Of a DNA stretch of 64,000 nucleotides, positions 1 through 11,876 are shown piece by piece (the first letter of the stretch is position 1; every line of letters starts with the position of its first letter). The translations under genes and the position numbers were made by a program. A model generated the notes under the pieces. It saw only the letters and a program-made list of their open reading frames with translations, was not told the DNA's origin and searched no databases. The DNA comes from Polyangia bacterium (GTDB lineage Bacteria; Myxococcota_A; Polyangia; Nannocystales; Nannocystaceae), in contig JAUIKS010000006.1 of the NCBI GenBank assembly GCA_030430565.1, forward strand, positions 292,073 through 356,072. Direction: 5' to 3'.

Positions 1-479
1 TGCTCCTGCAGCGTGAGCATGAGCGCGAGCTCCTGGCACGGGTGGACGATCGTCTCCATGTTGATCACGGGCACGGTCGCGTGGGCGGCGAACTGACGGA
101 TCACGCGGTCCTCGCGGTCGACGCTCCAGTCCTGAAATTTGGGGAAGGCGCGCACGGCGATCGCGTCGCAGTAGCGCGAGAGCACCCGCGCGGCCTCGCG
201 GACGTGCTCCTCGGCGTCGCCGTCCATGACCGCGCCGTCCTCGAATTCGATCGGCCACGCGCCCTTGCCGGGCTCGAGCACGATCGCCTTGGCGCCGAGC
301 TGGTGGGCGCCGAGCTCGAAGGAGGTGCGGGTGCGCAGCGAGGGGTTGAAGAACAGCAGCGCGATCGACTTCCCGGCGAGACGCGACTGGAGCGGCTTCG
401 CCTTGAGCCTGCGGGCGTCGTCGAGCCAGGTCTGCAGCTCTTCGCGGGTCCAGTCTTCGGTGGTCAAGAAGTGGCGCAT
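1..479 (-). CDS. argF': N-acetylornithine carbamoyltransferase, N-terminal part (runs off the left edge)
   Basis: Arginine biosynthesis enzyme that transfers a carbamoyl group from carbamoyl phosphate to N-acetylornithine in the cytosol, in the variant pathway of Xanthomonas and some Bacteroidetes and Myxococcota. I translated the reverse strand from the ATG at 477-479. It opens MRHFLTTEDWTREEL and contains the carbamoyl-phosphate loop FFNPSLRTRTSFE. It also has GKGAWPIEF, VMDGDAEEH and INMETIVHPCQEL, which are hallmarks of the acetylornithine-specific family rather than ordinary OTCase or ATCase. About 159 codons lie in the window and the C-terminal half is missing. The upstream 240 bp to the divergent NUDIX gene should hold its promoter; I see no clear box. 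Confidence 0.9.
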   Translation of the reverse strand, partial: MRHFLTTEDWTREELQTWLDDARRLKAKPLQSRLAGKSIALLFFNPSLRTRTSFELGAHQLGAKAIVLEPGKGAWPIEFEDGAVMDGDAEEHVREAARVLSRYCDAIAVRAFPKFQDWSVDREDRVIRQFAAHATVPVINMETIVHPCQELALMLTLQE

Positions 480-720
480 CTGCGGAGTCGCCCGCGGGCT
501 GTGCGAGCGGGCCCTGGTTGTACTCAAATTCTCCGTGGTTGTCCGCGGTCAGCTCCCCCGTTGATCGCGCAGGTTGTTCTGGTCGCGCTCGGGTTTCGGC
601 GCGGGGTTTTTTCGCGGTTACTACTGGTCTTTGGAGCCAGATCGCGGTGCCGTGACCGTGTGCACCCCTCGCGCCTGGTTCATCGCGAGATTCCTTGGTA
701 GGCGTCTATACTCAAAGGGC

Positions 721-1380
721 ATGTTCGCCGGCGTCACGCCATCCGCAGTCGAGGAAGCGCTCGGTCGCCACGACGCGGTCGAGATTCCGCCGCTGCCCGG
801 CCGGCGCAACCACCTGCTCGCGGCGGTCCTGGTCCCGCTGATCTGGGATCGGGAGCTGACGACGGTGTTGACGGTGCGCTCCGCGAACCTGCGGCTGCAC
901 GCGGGCGAGGTCGTGTTTCCCGGCGGGCGGCGTGAGCCGGCCGACGACGATCTCGCGGCGACGGCGATCCGCGAGGCCCGGGAAGAGGTCGGGATCGAGG
1001 GGGCGCGGATCCTCGGCACGCTCTCGAGCATCCCGCTGTACACCTCGGACTATCGCCTCGATCCGTACGTCGCCGAGGTCCCCGCCCAGCAGCTCCAGGC
1101 CCAGGAGTCGGAGGTCGCGTCGATCCTGCGGATCTCGATCGCCGCGCTCGTCGCCCGCGAGTGGGTCCACGCGATCAGCTGGACGCGACCGAACGGGAGC
1201 GACGGGCTCTCGCCCGTGTTTGAATTCGGGGACAACCTCGTCTACGGCGGGACCGCGCACGTGCTCTACGAGCTGCTCGAGGTGATGGCGCCGCTGGTCG
1301 GCGAGCGGCCCCCGAGCAAGCGCCCCGGGCGGTACACGTGGCGCGACGTGCTGGGCCCGCGCGCGCCTCGTGGCGTCTGA
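721..1380 (+). CDS. NUDIX hydrolase, CoA-diphosphatase-like
   Basis: Probable nucleoside-diphosphate-X hydrolase, 219 aa, close to the CoA/ADP-ribose pyrophosphatase (NudL-type) group. The Nudix helix is present as GGRREPADDD followed by REAREEVGIEG, preceded by LRLHAGEVVFPGG, which resembles the HAGQVAFPGG signature of CoA diphosphatases. The position expected to be the first Nudix Glu is an Asp, as in some family members. I chose the ATG at 721 because residues before it are Arg/Cys-rich and not family-like. A TATACT hexamer lies at 707-712 and a purine tract directly abuts the start, so a short-leader or leaderless mRNA is possible. Substrate is inferred from motif style only. Confidence 0.82.
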   Translation: MFAGVTPSAVEEALGRHDAVEIPPLPGRRNHLLAAVLVPLIWDRELTTVLTVRSANLRLHAGEVVFPGGRREPADDDLAATAIREAREEVGIEGARILGTLSSIPLYTSDYRLDPYVAEVPAQQLQAQESEVASILRISIAALVAREWVHAISWTRPNGSDGLSPVFEFGDNLVYGGTAHVLYELLEVMAPLVGERPPSKRPGRYTWRDVLGPRAPRGV

Positions 1381-1470
1381 GCGATCGCCCGCGGAGTGAT
1401 CACACCGCGCGAGCGCCGGGCCGCGGTCGCGGCTCGGCGTCGAACGATTGGGTATGCGTGAAGGGACAGG

Positions 1471-3123
<1,653 letters not shown>

Positions 3124-3613
3124 CGACTCTGTCCCGTTATGCCTGTCCACGGGGACTTGTTGAAACGTCTCGCGTGGTCGTCCGTGGCGTCGCGCCAGTA
3201 CGCATGTCCACAGTCGTGCTCTCGCGCGTCCGCGCGACGACCCGCGGCGTGGACCTAAGCCCTCGCAGGCTATCACGGGCCGTCGCCCCCGTTGTTTGTT
3301 TCGTTCGGTGTTTCAGCCGGAGGCGAGCGGTCGCCGACGCGCCGAGCGGCGCGCGGGCGCGAGCGCTGGCTGGAGTCGACGCGCGCGTCGACGCGCGTCG
3401 CCCGTGTCGGTCGGTGTGCGCGCGCGACGGCGCGGCGCGAGCTCGCGCCCACGCGCTGTGGGCCGCGAGGCCCCCGGGGGTTGTATGTTCAGACGGCGCG
3501 GCCACGCTCGCGTCGCGCGAGCGCCGATGGCCGCGGAGGAGACGAAGATGAACGACGCTCTATCGGCCGCGCGACGACGCCCACGCGGCGGGATCTTGGA
3601 TGGTCCTTTCGCC
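3124..3613. other. Intergenic region between divergent genes
   Basis: About 490 bp between the membrane protein (minus) and the Cys-rich lipoprotein (plus). It holds a degenerate copy of the dispersed repeat at 3141-3170 just upstream of the minus-strand start, and a related word (GCATGTCC) near 3203. An AT-richer patch (GTTGTTTGTTTCG) lies around 3292. Open frames here are composition-driven and I see no gene. Confidence 0.5.
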
Positions 3614-4199
3614 ATGTTGTTCACGAGCGGCGGCCGCGGGATCCCGCGGGTCGGCGTCGCGCTCGCGCTCGCGTGCCTCGTGGGCTGCGGGCCCGAGCCG
3701 AGCGCCTCGTCGGCGCCGGCGGTCAGCGCCCGCGCGCCGGCGAACGGCCAGCCCGCGGGGGCCTCGGGCGAATCGGCCGCGGCGCCGCCTCGCGCGTCCG
3801 CGGCGGATGCCGAGTCATCGGGCGCGCCCTCGCCGACGCCCGACGCGGGGTCGCCCGGGGTGTCGGGCGTCGCCTGTAGAGCGCCGAGCGAGCAGGGCTG
3901 CGCCGAGTGCTGCGCCGGCGTGACGGTCGACGGCGCGGGCCAAGAGCGCTGCACGATCAAGAAGTGGGTGGGGCAGGGAGAACCTGGCCCGAGCGCCTGG
4001 TACAACGGCGGCTACTTCGTTGACGGCGCGTGCGCCGAGGACTGCCCGGCCTGCGACTCGTGCACGGTACGGATGGAGTCCAAGGCGCGCGCGCTGCTGG
4101 AGCAGGGGCGGCCCGAGTGTGACTGCGCCGTCGCGCCGGGCCCCGACGCGTGCTTTCAGCGGGGCAGCTGCGGCTGCTACTGCACGCGTCGCGCCGAGT

Positions 4200-5618
<1,419 letters not shown>

Positions 5619-5714
5619 GCATCTACCGGGCGGGGCCGCGCGCGGCGGCTCCGCGAGATGGTACCGCGCTCCGCCGACGCGCGGGGGCGGGGGCGGGGGA
5701 GCGCGCGCGTGAGC

Positions 5715-5783
5715 GTTTGTGTCTGTTTCTGTTTTTGTGACGTTTTCTGTGATTTTTTCTGTGACTTTTTCTGTGTCTTCTTA
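5715..5783. other. T-rich quasi-repeat tract upstream of the histidine kinase
   Basis: A 70-bp stretch of TTTCTGTGA-like units (for example TTTTCTGTGAC repeated with variation) in otherwise GC-rich DNA. On the kinase strand it is A-rich and ends about 95 bp before the start codon. It could be an UP-element-like or curved upstream region, or slippage-expanded simple sequence. A copy of the dispersed repeat begins at its end (5781). Confidence 0.6.
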
Positions 5784-5803
5784 GACATGTCCATGGGGAC
5801 CTC
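5781..5803 (+). repeat. Dispersed GACATGTC repeat, copy A
   Basis: Exact GACATGTC at 5784-5791 followed by ATGGGGACC, giving the usual half-palindrome partner (GGGACC in place of GGACAT). Intergenic. Confidence 0.6.
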
Positions 5804-5874
5804 TGGCCGGCGGCGCCGCCGTCGATCACCGCTCGCGCTTTCGCGCGTGGACGGGCCGACGCGCCCCGATCGCG

Positions 5875-6618
5875 GTGCTATGGTCTCGAGGCATCGTGGG
5901 CGCCGCTAGCTCAGCCGCGAGCGCGGGCGAGATCTGGAACTTCGCCTACGGCTCGAACATGCACCCGGCGCGCCGGGTCAGCCGCGCGGGGCTGCAGCCG
6001 CGCGAGGTCGTGCCGGCGATCCTCCGCGGGTGGCGGCTGTGCTTCAACATCCCGGGGGTCCCGCTGCTCGAGCCGGCGATGGCGAGCATCACCCGCGCGC
6101 CCGAGCGCTGCGTCCACGGCGTGCTCCTGCGGCTCAGCGCGGCGGAGTTTCGGCGGCTCGAGCGGAGCGAGGGCGGCACGGAGTTCTACGGGCGAGTCGA
6201 CGTCGAGGTCGAGACCTATGACGGGCGCCGGATCACGGCGCGCGTGTTCAAGACGGCCGCGGGCCGAGAGACGCGCGAGACCCCGCCCTCGTGTCGCTAC
6301 CTCGAGCTGCTGCGGACGGGGGCGCGCGCGAGCGGGCTCGACCCGCAGTACTGCGCGGAGCTGGACGCGCTGCCGCACGCGCCCGACAGCGCGCTCCGGC
6401 GGGCCTGCGGCGCGGCCTTCGTCGACGCGTATATGTGGGTGAGCCAGGGGCCGGCGCGCGGCCTGGGGAACCGCTACGTCCGCGCGCTGCAGGGCCTCGA
6501 TCGAGCGCTGCCGACGGGCCTTCGACGAGTCGGCCAGGTCGGGATGTTGGCGCCGGTGGTCGCGCTGGGGATGCTGCTGCGGGCGCGGGGTCGACCGCGC
6601 GACGAGCGCCCTGAGTGA
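5875..6618 (+). CDS. Gamma-glutamylcyclotransferase-like (AIG2/GGCT fold) protein
   Basis: 247 aa. The opening NFAYGSNMHP is the GGCT/AIG2 substrate-binding signature (YGSN). Downstream, LERSEGGTEFYGRVDVEV and YLELLRTGARA fit the GGCT-like beta-barrel, in which a Glu in the central strand is the general acid/base. It probably acts on gamma-glutamyl dipeptides or a related amine, in the cytosol; the substrate is not determined. The start is uncertain: GTG at 5875 is the longest, and GTG at 5896 would remove seven residues. The C-terminal 40 residues include a hydrophobic stretch (VGMLAPVVALGMLL) that is not part of the core fold. Confidence 0.75.
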   Translation: MLWSRGIVGAASSAASAGEIWNFAYGSNMHPARRVSRAGLQPREVVPAILRGWRLCFNIPGVPLLEPAMASITRAPERCVHGVLLRLSAAEFRRLERSEGGTEFYGRVDVEVETYDGRRITARVFKTAAGRETRETPPSCRYLELLRTGARASGLDPQYCAELDALPHAPDSALRRACGAAFVDAYMWVSQGPARGLGNRYVRALQGLDRALPTGLRRVGQVGMLAPVVALGMLLRARGRPRDERPE

Positions 6619-6702
6619 CGGGGCTCCAAAACGAGCGGAGCTTCGCGCGTTGAGGTAGGATTGTTCGAATCCACCTCGACACGCGCGAAACAGAGTTAGT
6701 AC

Positions 6703-7938
6703 ATGGCTCAACAACCTAAGAATGCTGTTCTCTTCGGTTTTGGTGCGCTTTGCGCCCTTCGCGTACACGCGCGCGCCTTCGCGGGTGCGCTGTGTGCGCT
6801 CGCGTTGCCTGCCGCGCTGGCCTGCACGCCTGCGCCCGACGGCGGGACCGAGACCGACGGTCTCGAGACGACCAGCGGCGGCGCGAGCGACAGCGCGAGC
6901 GACGGCGGCGGGAGCTCGAGCACCGGCGCGAGCTCGAGCGGCGCCGCGACCAGCGGCGCGAGCGATATGTCGACAGGGACAGGTGACAGCGAGGGCACGG
7001 CGGGGACGACGGCGGGCGCCGAGGACCCGTGCGCGGCCTGCTCCGACGGCCAGATCTGCGTCGCCACGCTGACGAGCGACGCGTGCGTGTTCGACTCCCC
7101 CTACAGCTACGACTGCGTCGCGCGCCCGCCCGAGTGCGAGGACGAGCTGAGCTGCGGCGGCGCCTGTCTGCAGGCGCTGTGCGGGTCGGGCGGCACCTGC
7201 GAGACCTACGACTGCGACCCGCCGGCCGAGTTCGCGGTCGACTTCGTGTGCGGCCTGAGCCCGCTCGGCGGCTGCGACGTGTGGGCGCAGGACTGCCCGG
7301 AGGGGGAGAAGTGCGTGCCCGACGAGCTCACTGACACGACCTGCGTCCCGCTCGGCGCTCGGCAGCTGGGCGAGAGCTGCGCGGGCGCGAGCGAGGACGA
7401 CTGCGCCGAGGGCTTGGTGTGCAGCGAGCTCGCCAGCGGCGACGGGCCGGTGTGCGCGCCGATGTGCATGGGCGCGCCGGAGGAGCCGGACTGCGCGCAC
7501 GCGGGGGACGAGAGCGTCTGTCTGTACGGGCAGCTGTTGGCGCCGGCCTGCCTGCCGAGCTGCGACCCGCTCGCCGGGGCGTGCGGCGCGGGCTCGCTGT
7601 GCATGCCGCACCCGCACACGGGGGAGTTTCTGTGCGGCGCCGACGCGAGTGAGGACGGCGTGGGCCCGGGCTCGGCGTGCGGGTTGGTCAACAGCTGCGG
7701 TCCGGGGCTCGTGTGCGCGAGCGGGGCGCTGCTGCCGGAGTGCGCCGAGGACGGCTGCTGCACCGCGTACTGCGACTACGGGGCGCTCGACGCCGATCTC
7801 GACGGGCAGTACGACGACGGCGTCGACGCGGCGACGGGCTGCGAGGCGCTGCCGGGCACCGTGTGCGTCGCGTGGTACGAGGAGCTCGATCAGGCGCCGG
7901 CGCAGTGGCAGCACGTCGGCGCGTGCGTCGAGCCTTAG
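6703..7938 (+). CDS. Large Cys-rich exported lipoprotein
   Basis: 411 aa, typical of the Cys-rich surface lipoproteins expanded in Nannocystis-like myxobacteria. The ATG at 6703 gives a basic N-terminus and a hydrophobic run ending in PAALAC, the probable lipobox. A Gly/Ser/Thr linker (residues 45-105) follows, then about 300 residues with more than 40 cysteines in EGF/IGFBP-like spacing (for example CAACSDGQIC, CPEGEKCVPDE, GLVCASGALLPEC). No enzymatic motif is seen; role is unknown, perhaps surface recognition or structure. The linker contains a copy of the dispersed repeat in frame. Confidence 0.8.
   Translation: MAQQPKNAVLFGFGALCALRVHARAFAGALCALALPAALACTPAPDGGTETDGLETTSGGASDSASDGGGSSSTGASSSGAATSGASDMSTGTGDSEGTAGTTAGAEDPCAACSDGQICVATLTSDACVFDSPYSYDCVARPPECEDELSCGGACLQALCGSGGTCETYDCDPPAEFAVDFVCGLSPLGGCDVWAQDCPEGEKCVPDELTDTTCVPLGARQLGESCAGASEDDCAEGLVCSELASGDGPVCAPMCMGAPEEPDCAHAGDESVCLYGQLLAPACLPSCDPLAGACGAGSLCMPHPHTGEFLCGADASEDGVGPGSACGLVNSCGPGLVCASGALLPECAEDGCCTAYCDYGALDADLDGQYDDGVDAATGCEALPGTVCVAWYEELDQAPAQWQHVGACVEP
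6964..6987 (+). repeat. Dispersed GACATGTC repeat, copy B (in coding linker)
   Basis: GATATGTCGACAGGGACAGG, a one-base variant of the core with a GGGACAGG partner. It encodes Asp-Met-Ser-Thr-Gly in the low-complexity linker of the lipoprotein. Confidence 0.55.
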
Positions 7939-7945
7939 CAGCTCG

Positions 7946-10012
7946 CTACTCGCCGTCGACGATCTTCTCGGGATCCCAGCCGGCGTAGCGCATCGCCGCC
8001 AGCCCGTTTTGGTTGTTGTAGTCGACGCGGATCCGGTACGAGCTCAGCGCGCTGGCGGGGAGCTTCGTGCCCGCGACGACTCTCTTGATGCACGTGGTGG
8101 GCGTCGGGCCGAGCGAGTTGGCGAACACCTTGGTGGGCTTCACGTCGCCGGAGGCCGAGATCGAGAGCTCGATGTAGAGCGTCCAGAGGGTGCCGTACTC
8201 GCCCTGCTTGTCGATGAAGCTCTCCGGCGGCAGCCCCCGGTAGCAGCGCTCGAGCGCGGGGAGCCAGGCGCTCGCGGCCCCCTTCGCCTCGCTCCAGCGG
8301 GCCTTGCACTCGGGCTTGTGGAGGGAGCAGTCCGAGAGCGTGGAGGTGCCGCTGCGCTTGAGCGTGAGCGTCGGCTTGCGGCGGCGATTGTTGTTGTTGG
8401 CAGGCTTCTTCGTCGGCGCGCGCGGGGGCTTGCGGCTTGTGCTCGGAGCTTCCTCGGGCGGCGTTGATGTCGTGGCGTCGGCCGGGCCCCGCGGCGCCGT
8501 CGGGCGCTGCGACGCGGCGCCGAGGTCCGGCTTTTTGGCGGGCGCGGCGGTCTCTCCGGAGCTCGCTGACTTCGCTGGCTCCTTCGGCTCCTCCGGCTCC
8601 TCCGGTCTCTCCGCCGGGTCAGCGCTGGCGACCTCGACGGCCGCCGCGTCTGACCTCCCACGCACGCCGTTGATGATGACCAGCGTCGTGCAGATCGCGA
8701 TCACCGAGCCCATCGCGACGACCGGCCACAGCCAGCTGGGGGCGCTCACGCGGCGCGACGCGGTCCGGGCGACCGCGTCGGGCGGGATCGAGACGCTCGG
8801 CGGCGCCGCGAGCTCAGGGCGCGAGGCTGTTCGAGGGGAAATGTCTTGTTGTGCAGGCGTGGGCGTCGCCGCGCCGGCGGCGACGAGGCCGAGGATGTCG
8901 CTCTGGTCGCCGTCGTGGGCGCGCGCGTAGAGCTGCAGGCTCGCCCAGTCGTGGTCGGCGCCGGCGCTGGCGCAGAGCGCTCGCTTCGCCGCCAGCACCG
9001 CCTGCTCGAGGGTCTCGCGGCGCAGGTAGAGCGCCTCGTAGAGCTCCTCGGTGAGGCGTCGCGAGCCGGTCACCGAGAGCGGGAGGCGGGAGGCGACGAC
9101 CGCCTGGACGCCGGCGCGGTGCAGCATCTGGGCGACGCCGCCGAGGCGGCTCGCCGCGGTCACGCGCGCGTCCCCCGAGGAGCAGGCCGCGAGCACGACG
9201 AGCCGCAGCATGTCGGCGTGGGGCACGAGCGCGCGGGCGAGCGCGTCGGCGCTGACGAGGTTCGCCGCGTCGTCGTCCTCGTCGGCTCCCCCGCGCTCGG
9301 CGAGGAAGGTGTCGACGTCGCGGTGGAGCAGGAGGCCGCTGCGCTCGCCCTCGGCGCCGCCGTGACACAGCAGGTGCAGCGCGTCGATCGGCGGCCCGCC
9401 GTCGTCGGCGTCGCCGAGCGCCTTCGCGAGCGCGCGCACGGACACGTCTGGGAGCGTCACGCTGGGCTCGCCCGCGGACTTGCGGATGCTCGCCAGGTGC
9501 TGCTCGTGCGGGACCTCGCCGCCCGCGTCGGACCAGGCCACGAGCACGCGCCCGCGGGGCGCTCGGCGGCTGGGCCGAGTCGAGGTCGACGGCCACTCGT
9601 AGCGCAGCAGCACGGTCGGGACCGCGCCGAGCGCGAGGCCGATGCCGCGGACCGTCACCAGCTCCCAGGGCAGCGTGTAGAGCTCGGCCGCCGACGAGCG
9701 GATGGTCATGTGGACAGGTCGCTCGGCGTGGATCTCCTCGGTCAGCTGGGTCTCGATGACGCCCCAGCCCGCGGGCTCGAGCATCGCGCGGAGCCGGCCG
9801 CCGAGGGCGCGCGCGACCGCCGGATCGCCGCCGGGGCGCTGCAGCGCGCTGAGCTGCTCGAGCAGCGCCTGATCCCACTCGACCACGAGCTCGCTCGCGC
9901 CGCCGCCGGGCGTGCGGAGCAGGTAGGTCTGGGGCGCGAAGCTGAACGCGTACGGGTCGCCGCTGTCGCGCGCGCGCGCGAACTCGAGGTCGATGTGAAC
10001 GGGGGCGGGCAC
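7946..10012 (-). CDS. CHAT-domain protein with TM anchor and AgmX/PglI-like C-terminal domain
   Basis: 688 aa, GTG start (10010-10012). Residues 100-375 form a CHAT (clan CD, caspase-related) domain. The catalytic His is in ALHLLCHGG (His217) and the catalytic Cys in VVLAACSSGD (Cys277). A Pro/Ser linker leads to one transmembrane segment (residues 427-448), then an acidic/Pro-rich spacer. A C-terminal domain of about 140 residues follows (ALERCYRGLPPE, then IELSISASGDVKPTKVF and a conserved CI), which resembles the AgmX/PglI C-terminal domain of myxobacterial envelope proteins. The orientation implies a cytoplasmic protease tethered to a periplasmic sensor or binding domain. It is divergent from the 10291 sigma factor across 278 bp. 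Confidence 0.82.
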   Translation of the reverse strand: MPAPVHIDLEFARARDSGDPYAFSFAPQTYLLRTPGGGASELVVEWDQALLEQLSALQRPGGDPAVARALGGRLRAMLEPAGWGVIETQLTEEIHAERPVHMTIRSSAAELYTLPWELVTVRGIGLALGAVPTVLLRYEWPSTSTRPSRRAPRGRVLVAWSDAGGEVPHEQHLASIRKSAGEPSVTLPDVSVRALAKALGDADDGGPPIDALHLLCHGGAEGERSGLLLHRDVDTFLAERGGADEDDDAANLVSADALARALVPHADMLRLVVLAACSSGDARVTAASRLGGVAQMLHRAGVQAVVASRLPLSVTGSRRLTEELYEALYLRRETLEQAVLAAKRALCASAGADHDWASLQLYARAHDGDQSDILGLVAAGAATPTPAQQDISPRTASRPELAAPPSVSIPPDAVARTASRRVSAPSWLWPVVAMGSVIAICTTLVIINGVRGRSDAAAVEVASADPAERPEEPEEPKEPAKSASSGETAAPAKKPDLGAASQRPTAPRGPADATTSTPPEEAPSTSRKPPRAPTKKPANNNNRRRKPTLTLKRSGTSTLSDCSLHKPECKARWSEAKGAASAWLPALERCYRGLPPESFIDKQGEYGTLWTLYIELSISASGDVKPTKVFANSLGPTPTTCIKRVVAGTKLPASALSSYRIRVDYNNQNGLAAMRYAGWDPEKIVDGE

Positions 10013-10074
10013 CGAGCGCGGGCATCATACCTGGGACCGAGCGGACGGCGGGCCGGGCCGCGACGACGCTCGGT

Positions 10075-10100
10075 CGAACATGTCTCTTCTCACAGGTTAC
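10075..10100 (+). repeat. Dispersed GACATGTC repeat, copy C
   Basis: AACATGTCTCTTCTCACAGG, a variant of the core with an ACAGGTT partner. It lies in the shared upstream region of the divergent CHAT and sigma-factor genes. A second, weaker copy (TTCATGTCTGAC) is at 10158-10169 and is followed by a T-rich patch. Confidence 0.55.
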
Positions 10101-10290
10101 GGGCGCGCGGAGCCGAGCCGCGCAGCGGCGCGCCGGCGCTGGCAATCTGATCATCTGTTCATGTCTGACTTGTGGTTCGGGGGTTTTTTGAGATTTTTTC
10201 GAAATTTCATCACGCGGGTCGATCGAAGCGCAGGTGAACCGGACTCGTGGTCTCGAGCGTCGCTGGCCAGGGACGGGTTCAGGGCGCCGA

Positions 10291-11043
10291 ATGAGGACGA
10301 CCATGCAGTACACGCCCGTAGCCCTGGATTCCCGCGCCGCCGCCGTCGCGCGGTCGACGAGTGACGCCGCGCTGTTCGCGGCCTGGCGCGGCGGTGACGC
10401 GCGCGCGTGCGCGACGCTGTTCGCCCGCCACACGCCGGCGCTGCGCTGCTTCTTCCGCAAGCGGCTGCCGTCGACGCCGATCGATGACCTGATCCAGACG
10501 ACGCTGCTCGGCTGCCTCGAGGCGCGTGATCGATTCCGCGGAGACTGCACGTTTCGGACCTTCCTGTTCTCGATCGCGGTCAATCAGGTCCGTCGTCATC
10601 TGTATCTGCTGGAGCGCGGTCGACGGCGTCAGCGCGAGCTGATCCGTGTCGCCGTGACCCGCGAGCCCGAGCCGACCCCGTGCGCGCGGCTCATCGACCA
10701 GCAGCGCCGCGGCGTGCTGATGAGCGGGCTGCGCCGCTTGAGCGACGAGCAGCAGCGGTTGATCGCGCTGTATTACTGGCGCCGACGCTCCGCGCGCGCG
10801 ATCGCGGAGCTGCTCGACGTCCCGGTGGGGACGGTGAAGACCCGGGTTCGCCGGGCGCGGCAGAAGCTCGCGCGCGTGCTGAAGTATCGAGACGTGGGGG
10901 TCGAGGGGCGCGGCGAGCGGGTGGACTTCGAGCGCTGGGCGCAGGAGCTCGTCGGCGGCATGGACGGCGTCGCCGCGCGGGTCGAGCCGCCGCGCGAGCG
11001 CGACGCGCGGGCCGGAGCGTTCATGTTCGCGCTCGCGGCCTGA
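10291..11043 (+). CDS. ECF-like RNA polymerase sigma factor
   Basis: 250 aa from the ATG at 10291 (another ATG at 10303). Region sigma2 is seen in DDLIQTTLLGCLEARDRF and FRTFLFSIAVNQVRRHL. Region sigma4 is seen as LRRLSDEQQRLIALYYW followed by the helix-turn-helix AIAELLDVPVGTVKTRVRRA. The tail (ERWAQELVGGMDGV) is shared in style with the convergent sigma gene, suggesting duplication. It would direct RNA polymerase to a dedicated promoter set. No anti-sigma gene is adjacent. Its divergence from the CHAT gene suggests that gene is a target, which is inference. Confidence 0.85.
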   Translation: MRTTMQYTPVALDSRAAAVARSTSDAALFAAWRGGDARACATLFARHTPALRCFFRKRLPSTPIDDLIQTTLLGCLEARDRFRGDCTFRTFLFSIAVNQVRRHLYLLERGRRRQRELIRVAVTREPEPTPCARLIDQQRRGVLMSGLRRLSDEQQRLIALYYWRRRSARAIAELLDVPVGTVKTRVRRARQKLARVLKYRDVGVEGRGERVDFERWAQELVGGMDGVAARVEPPRERDARAGAFMFALAA

Positions 11044-11082
11044 GAGGACCGTATGGGACCGCAGGTGCTCTGGCTCGGTCGG

Positions 11083-11733
11083 TCAGCCGCGCCCCCAGCC
11101 CTCGTGGGCCCGCACGTCGCGGGCCCACGCCTCGAGATCGCCGGGCGCGACCGCCGTGGCGCGCGGCGCTGCGGCGGTAGGTCCTCGGGACAGGTGCTCA
11201 CGGACCTTGCTCTGCAGGCGCTGCTTCCCGCGCGCGAGGCGTCCGCGCACGGTGCCCTCGGGCAGCTGGAGGCGCTCGCCGATCTCGCGCCCGCTGAGGC
11301 CGTCGAAGTACATCAGCTCGAGCACGATCTGGTCGTCGATGGGGAGCTCGCGCAGCGCCTGCACGAAGGCCTGGGCCTCGCGCTTGTGCATGACGATCGA
11401 GCTCATCGACGCGGGCGCCAGCTCCTGCACGCAGACCACGGCGAAGTCGACGCGCTCGCGGGCGCGCTTGTACTTCTTCTCGACGTAGCGCAGCAGCACC
11501 TTGCGCGCGATCGCGTAGAGGAAGCGGCGCGCGCTGGTCTCGCCGCGGAAGCGCTCTTTGGCGGTGGTGCAGGCGAGGAAGGTCTGCGTGACGAGGTCGG
11601 TCGCGTCGTCGTCGCTGCAGACCTTGTTGCGGAAGAACCGGCTGATGTCGTCGAAGTAGCGCTGCACGAACTGGTCGCCGGCCCGCCGATCGCCGGAGCG
11701 CCAGGCCGAGAGCAGCTCGCCGTCGTCTCGCAC
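11083..11733 (-). CDS. ECF-like RNA polymerase sigma factor
   Basis: 216 aa, GTG start (11731-11733). Sigma2 is seen in DATDLVTQTFLACTTAKERF and ARRFLYAIARKVLLRYV. Sigma4 is seen in LPIDDQIVLELMYFDGLS and GREIGERLQLPEGTVRGRLARGK. The tail DLEAWARDVRAHEGWG parallels the tail of the 10291 sigma (FERWAQELVGG). The two genes converge with 39 bp between stops. It is divergent from the kinase gene (143 bp between starts), the usual myxobacterial arrangement in which such a sigma sits beside a Ser/Thr kinase. Confidence 0.87.
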   Translation of the reverse strand: MRDDGELLSAWRSGDRRAGDQFVQRYFDDISRFFRNKVCSDDDATDLVTQTFLACTTAKERFRGETSARRFLYAIARKVLLRYVEKKYKRARERVDFAVVCVQELAPASMSSIVMHKREAQAFVQALRELPIDDQIVLELMYFDGLSGREIGERLQLPEGTVRGRLARGKQRLQSKVREHLSRGPTAAAPRATAVAPGDLEAWARDVRAHEGWGRG

Positions 11734-11876
11734 GGCGCGGATGATAGCAGCGCGGCTGACCCGGCTCGCGCGGGCGCCGGACGTCGTGAGTCTGCTCCGG
11801 ACCCGGGGCCGAGCGGCGCGCGAGCGCGTGAACCCCGAGCGGCGCGTAGCGTACGCTGCAGGTCGCGAGGAGCGAG

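Noticed and set aside
3174..3551. Plus-strand frames in the 3.1-3.6 kb gap
   Set aside because: Arg/Ala-rich in all frames, no signal or motif, and they overlap the better-supported lipoprotein in other frames.
6655..6685. T-arm-like word GTTCGAATCC suggesting a tRNA
   Set aside because: No acceptor, D or anticodon arms can be drawn around it; it lies just before a lipoprotein start.
8846..10150. 434-codon plus-strand frame opposite the CHAT gene
   Set aside because: Arg/Ala/Glu-rich composition artefact; the minus strand has the CHAT dyad, TM and AgmX-like domain.
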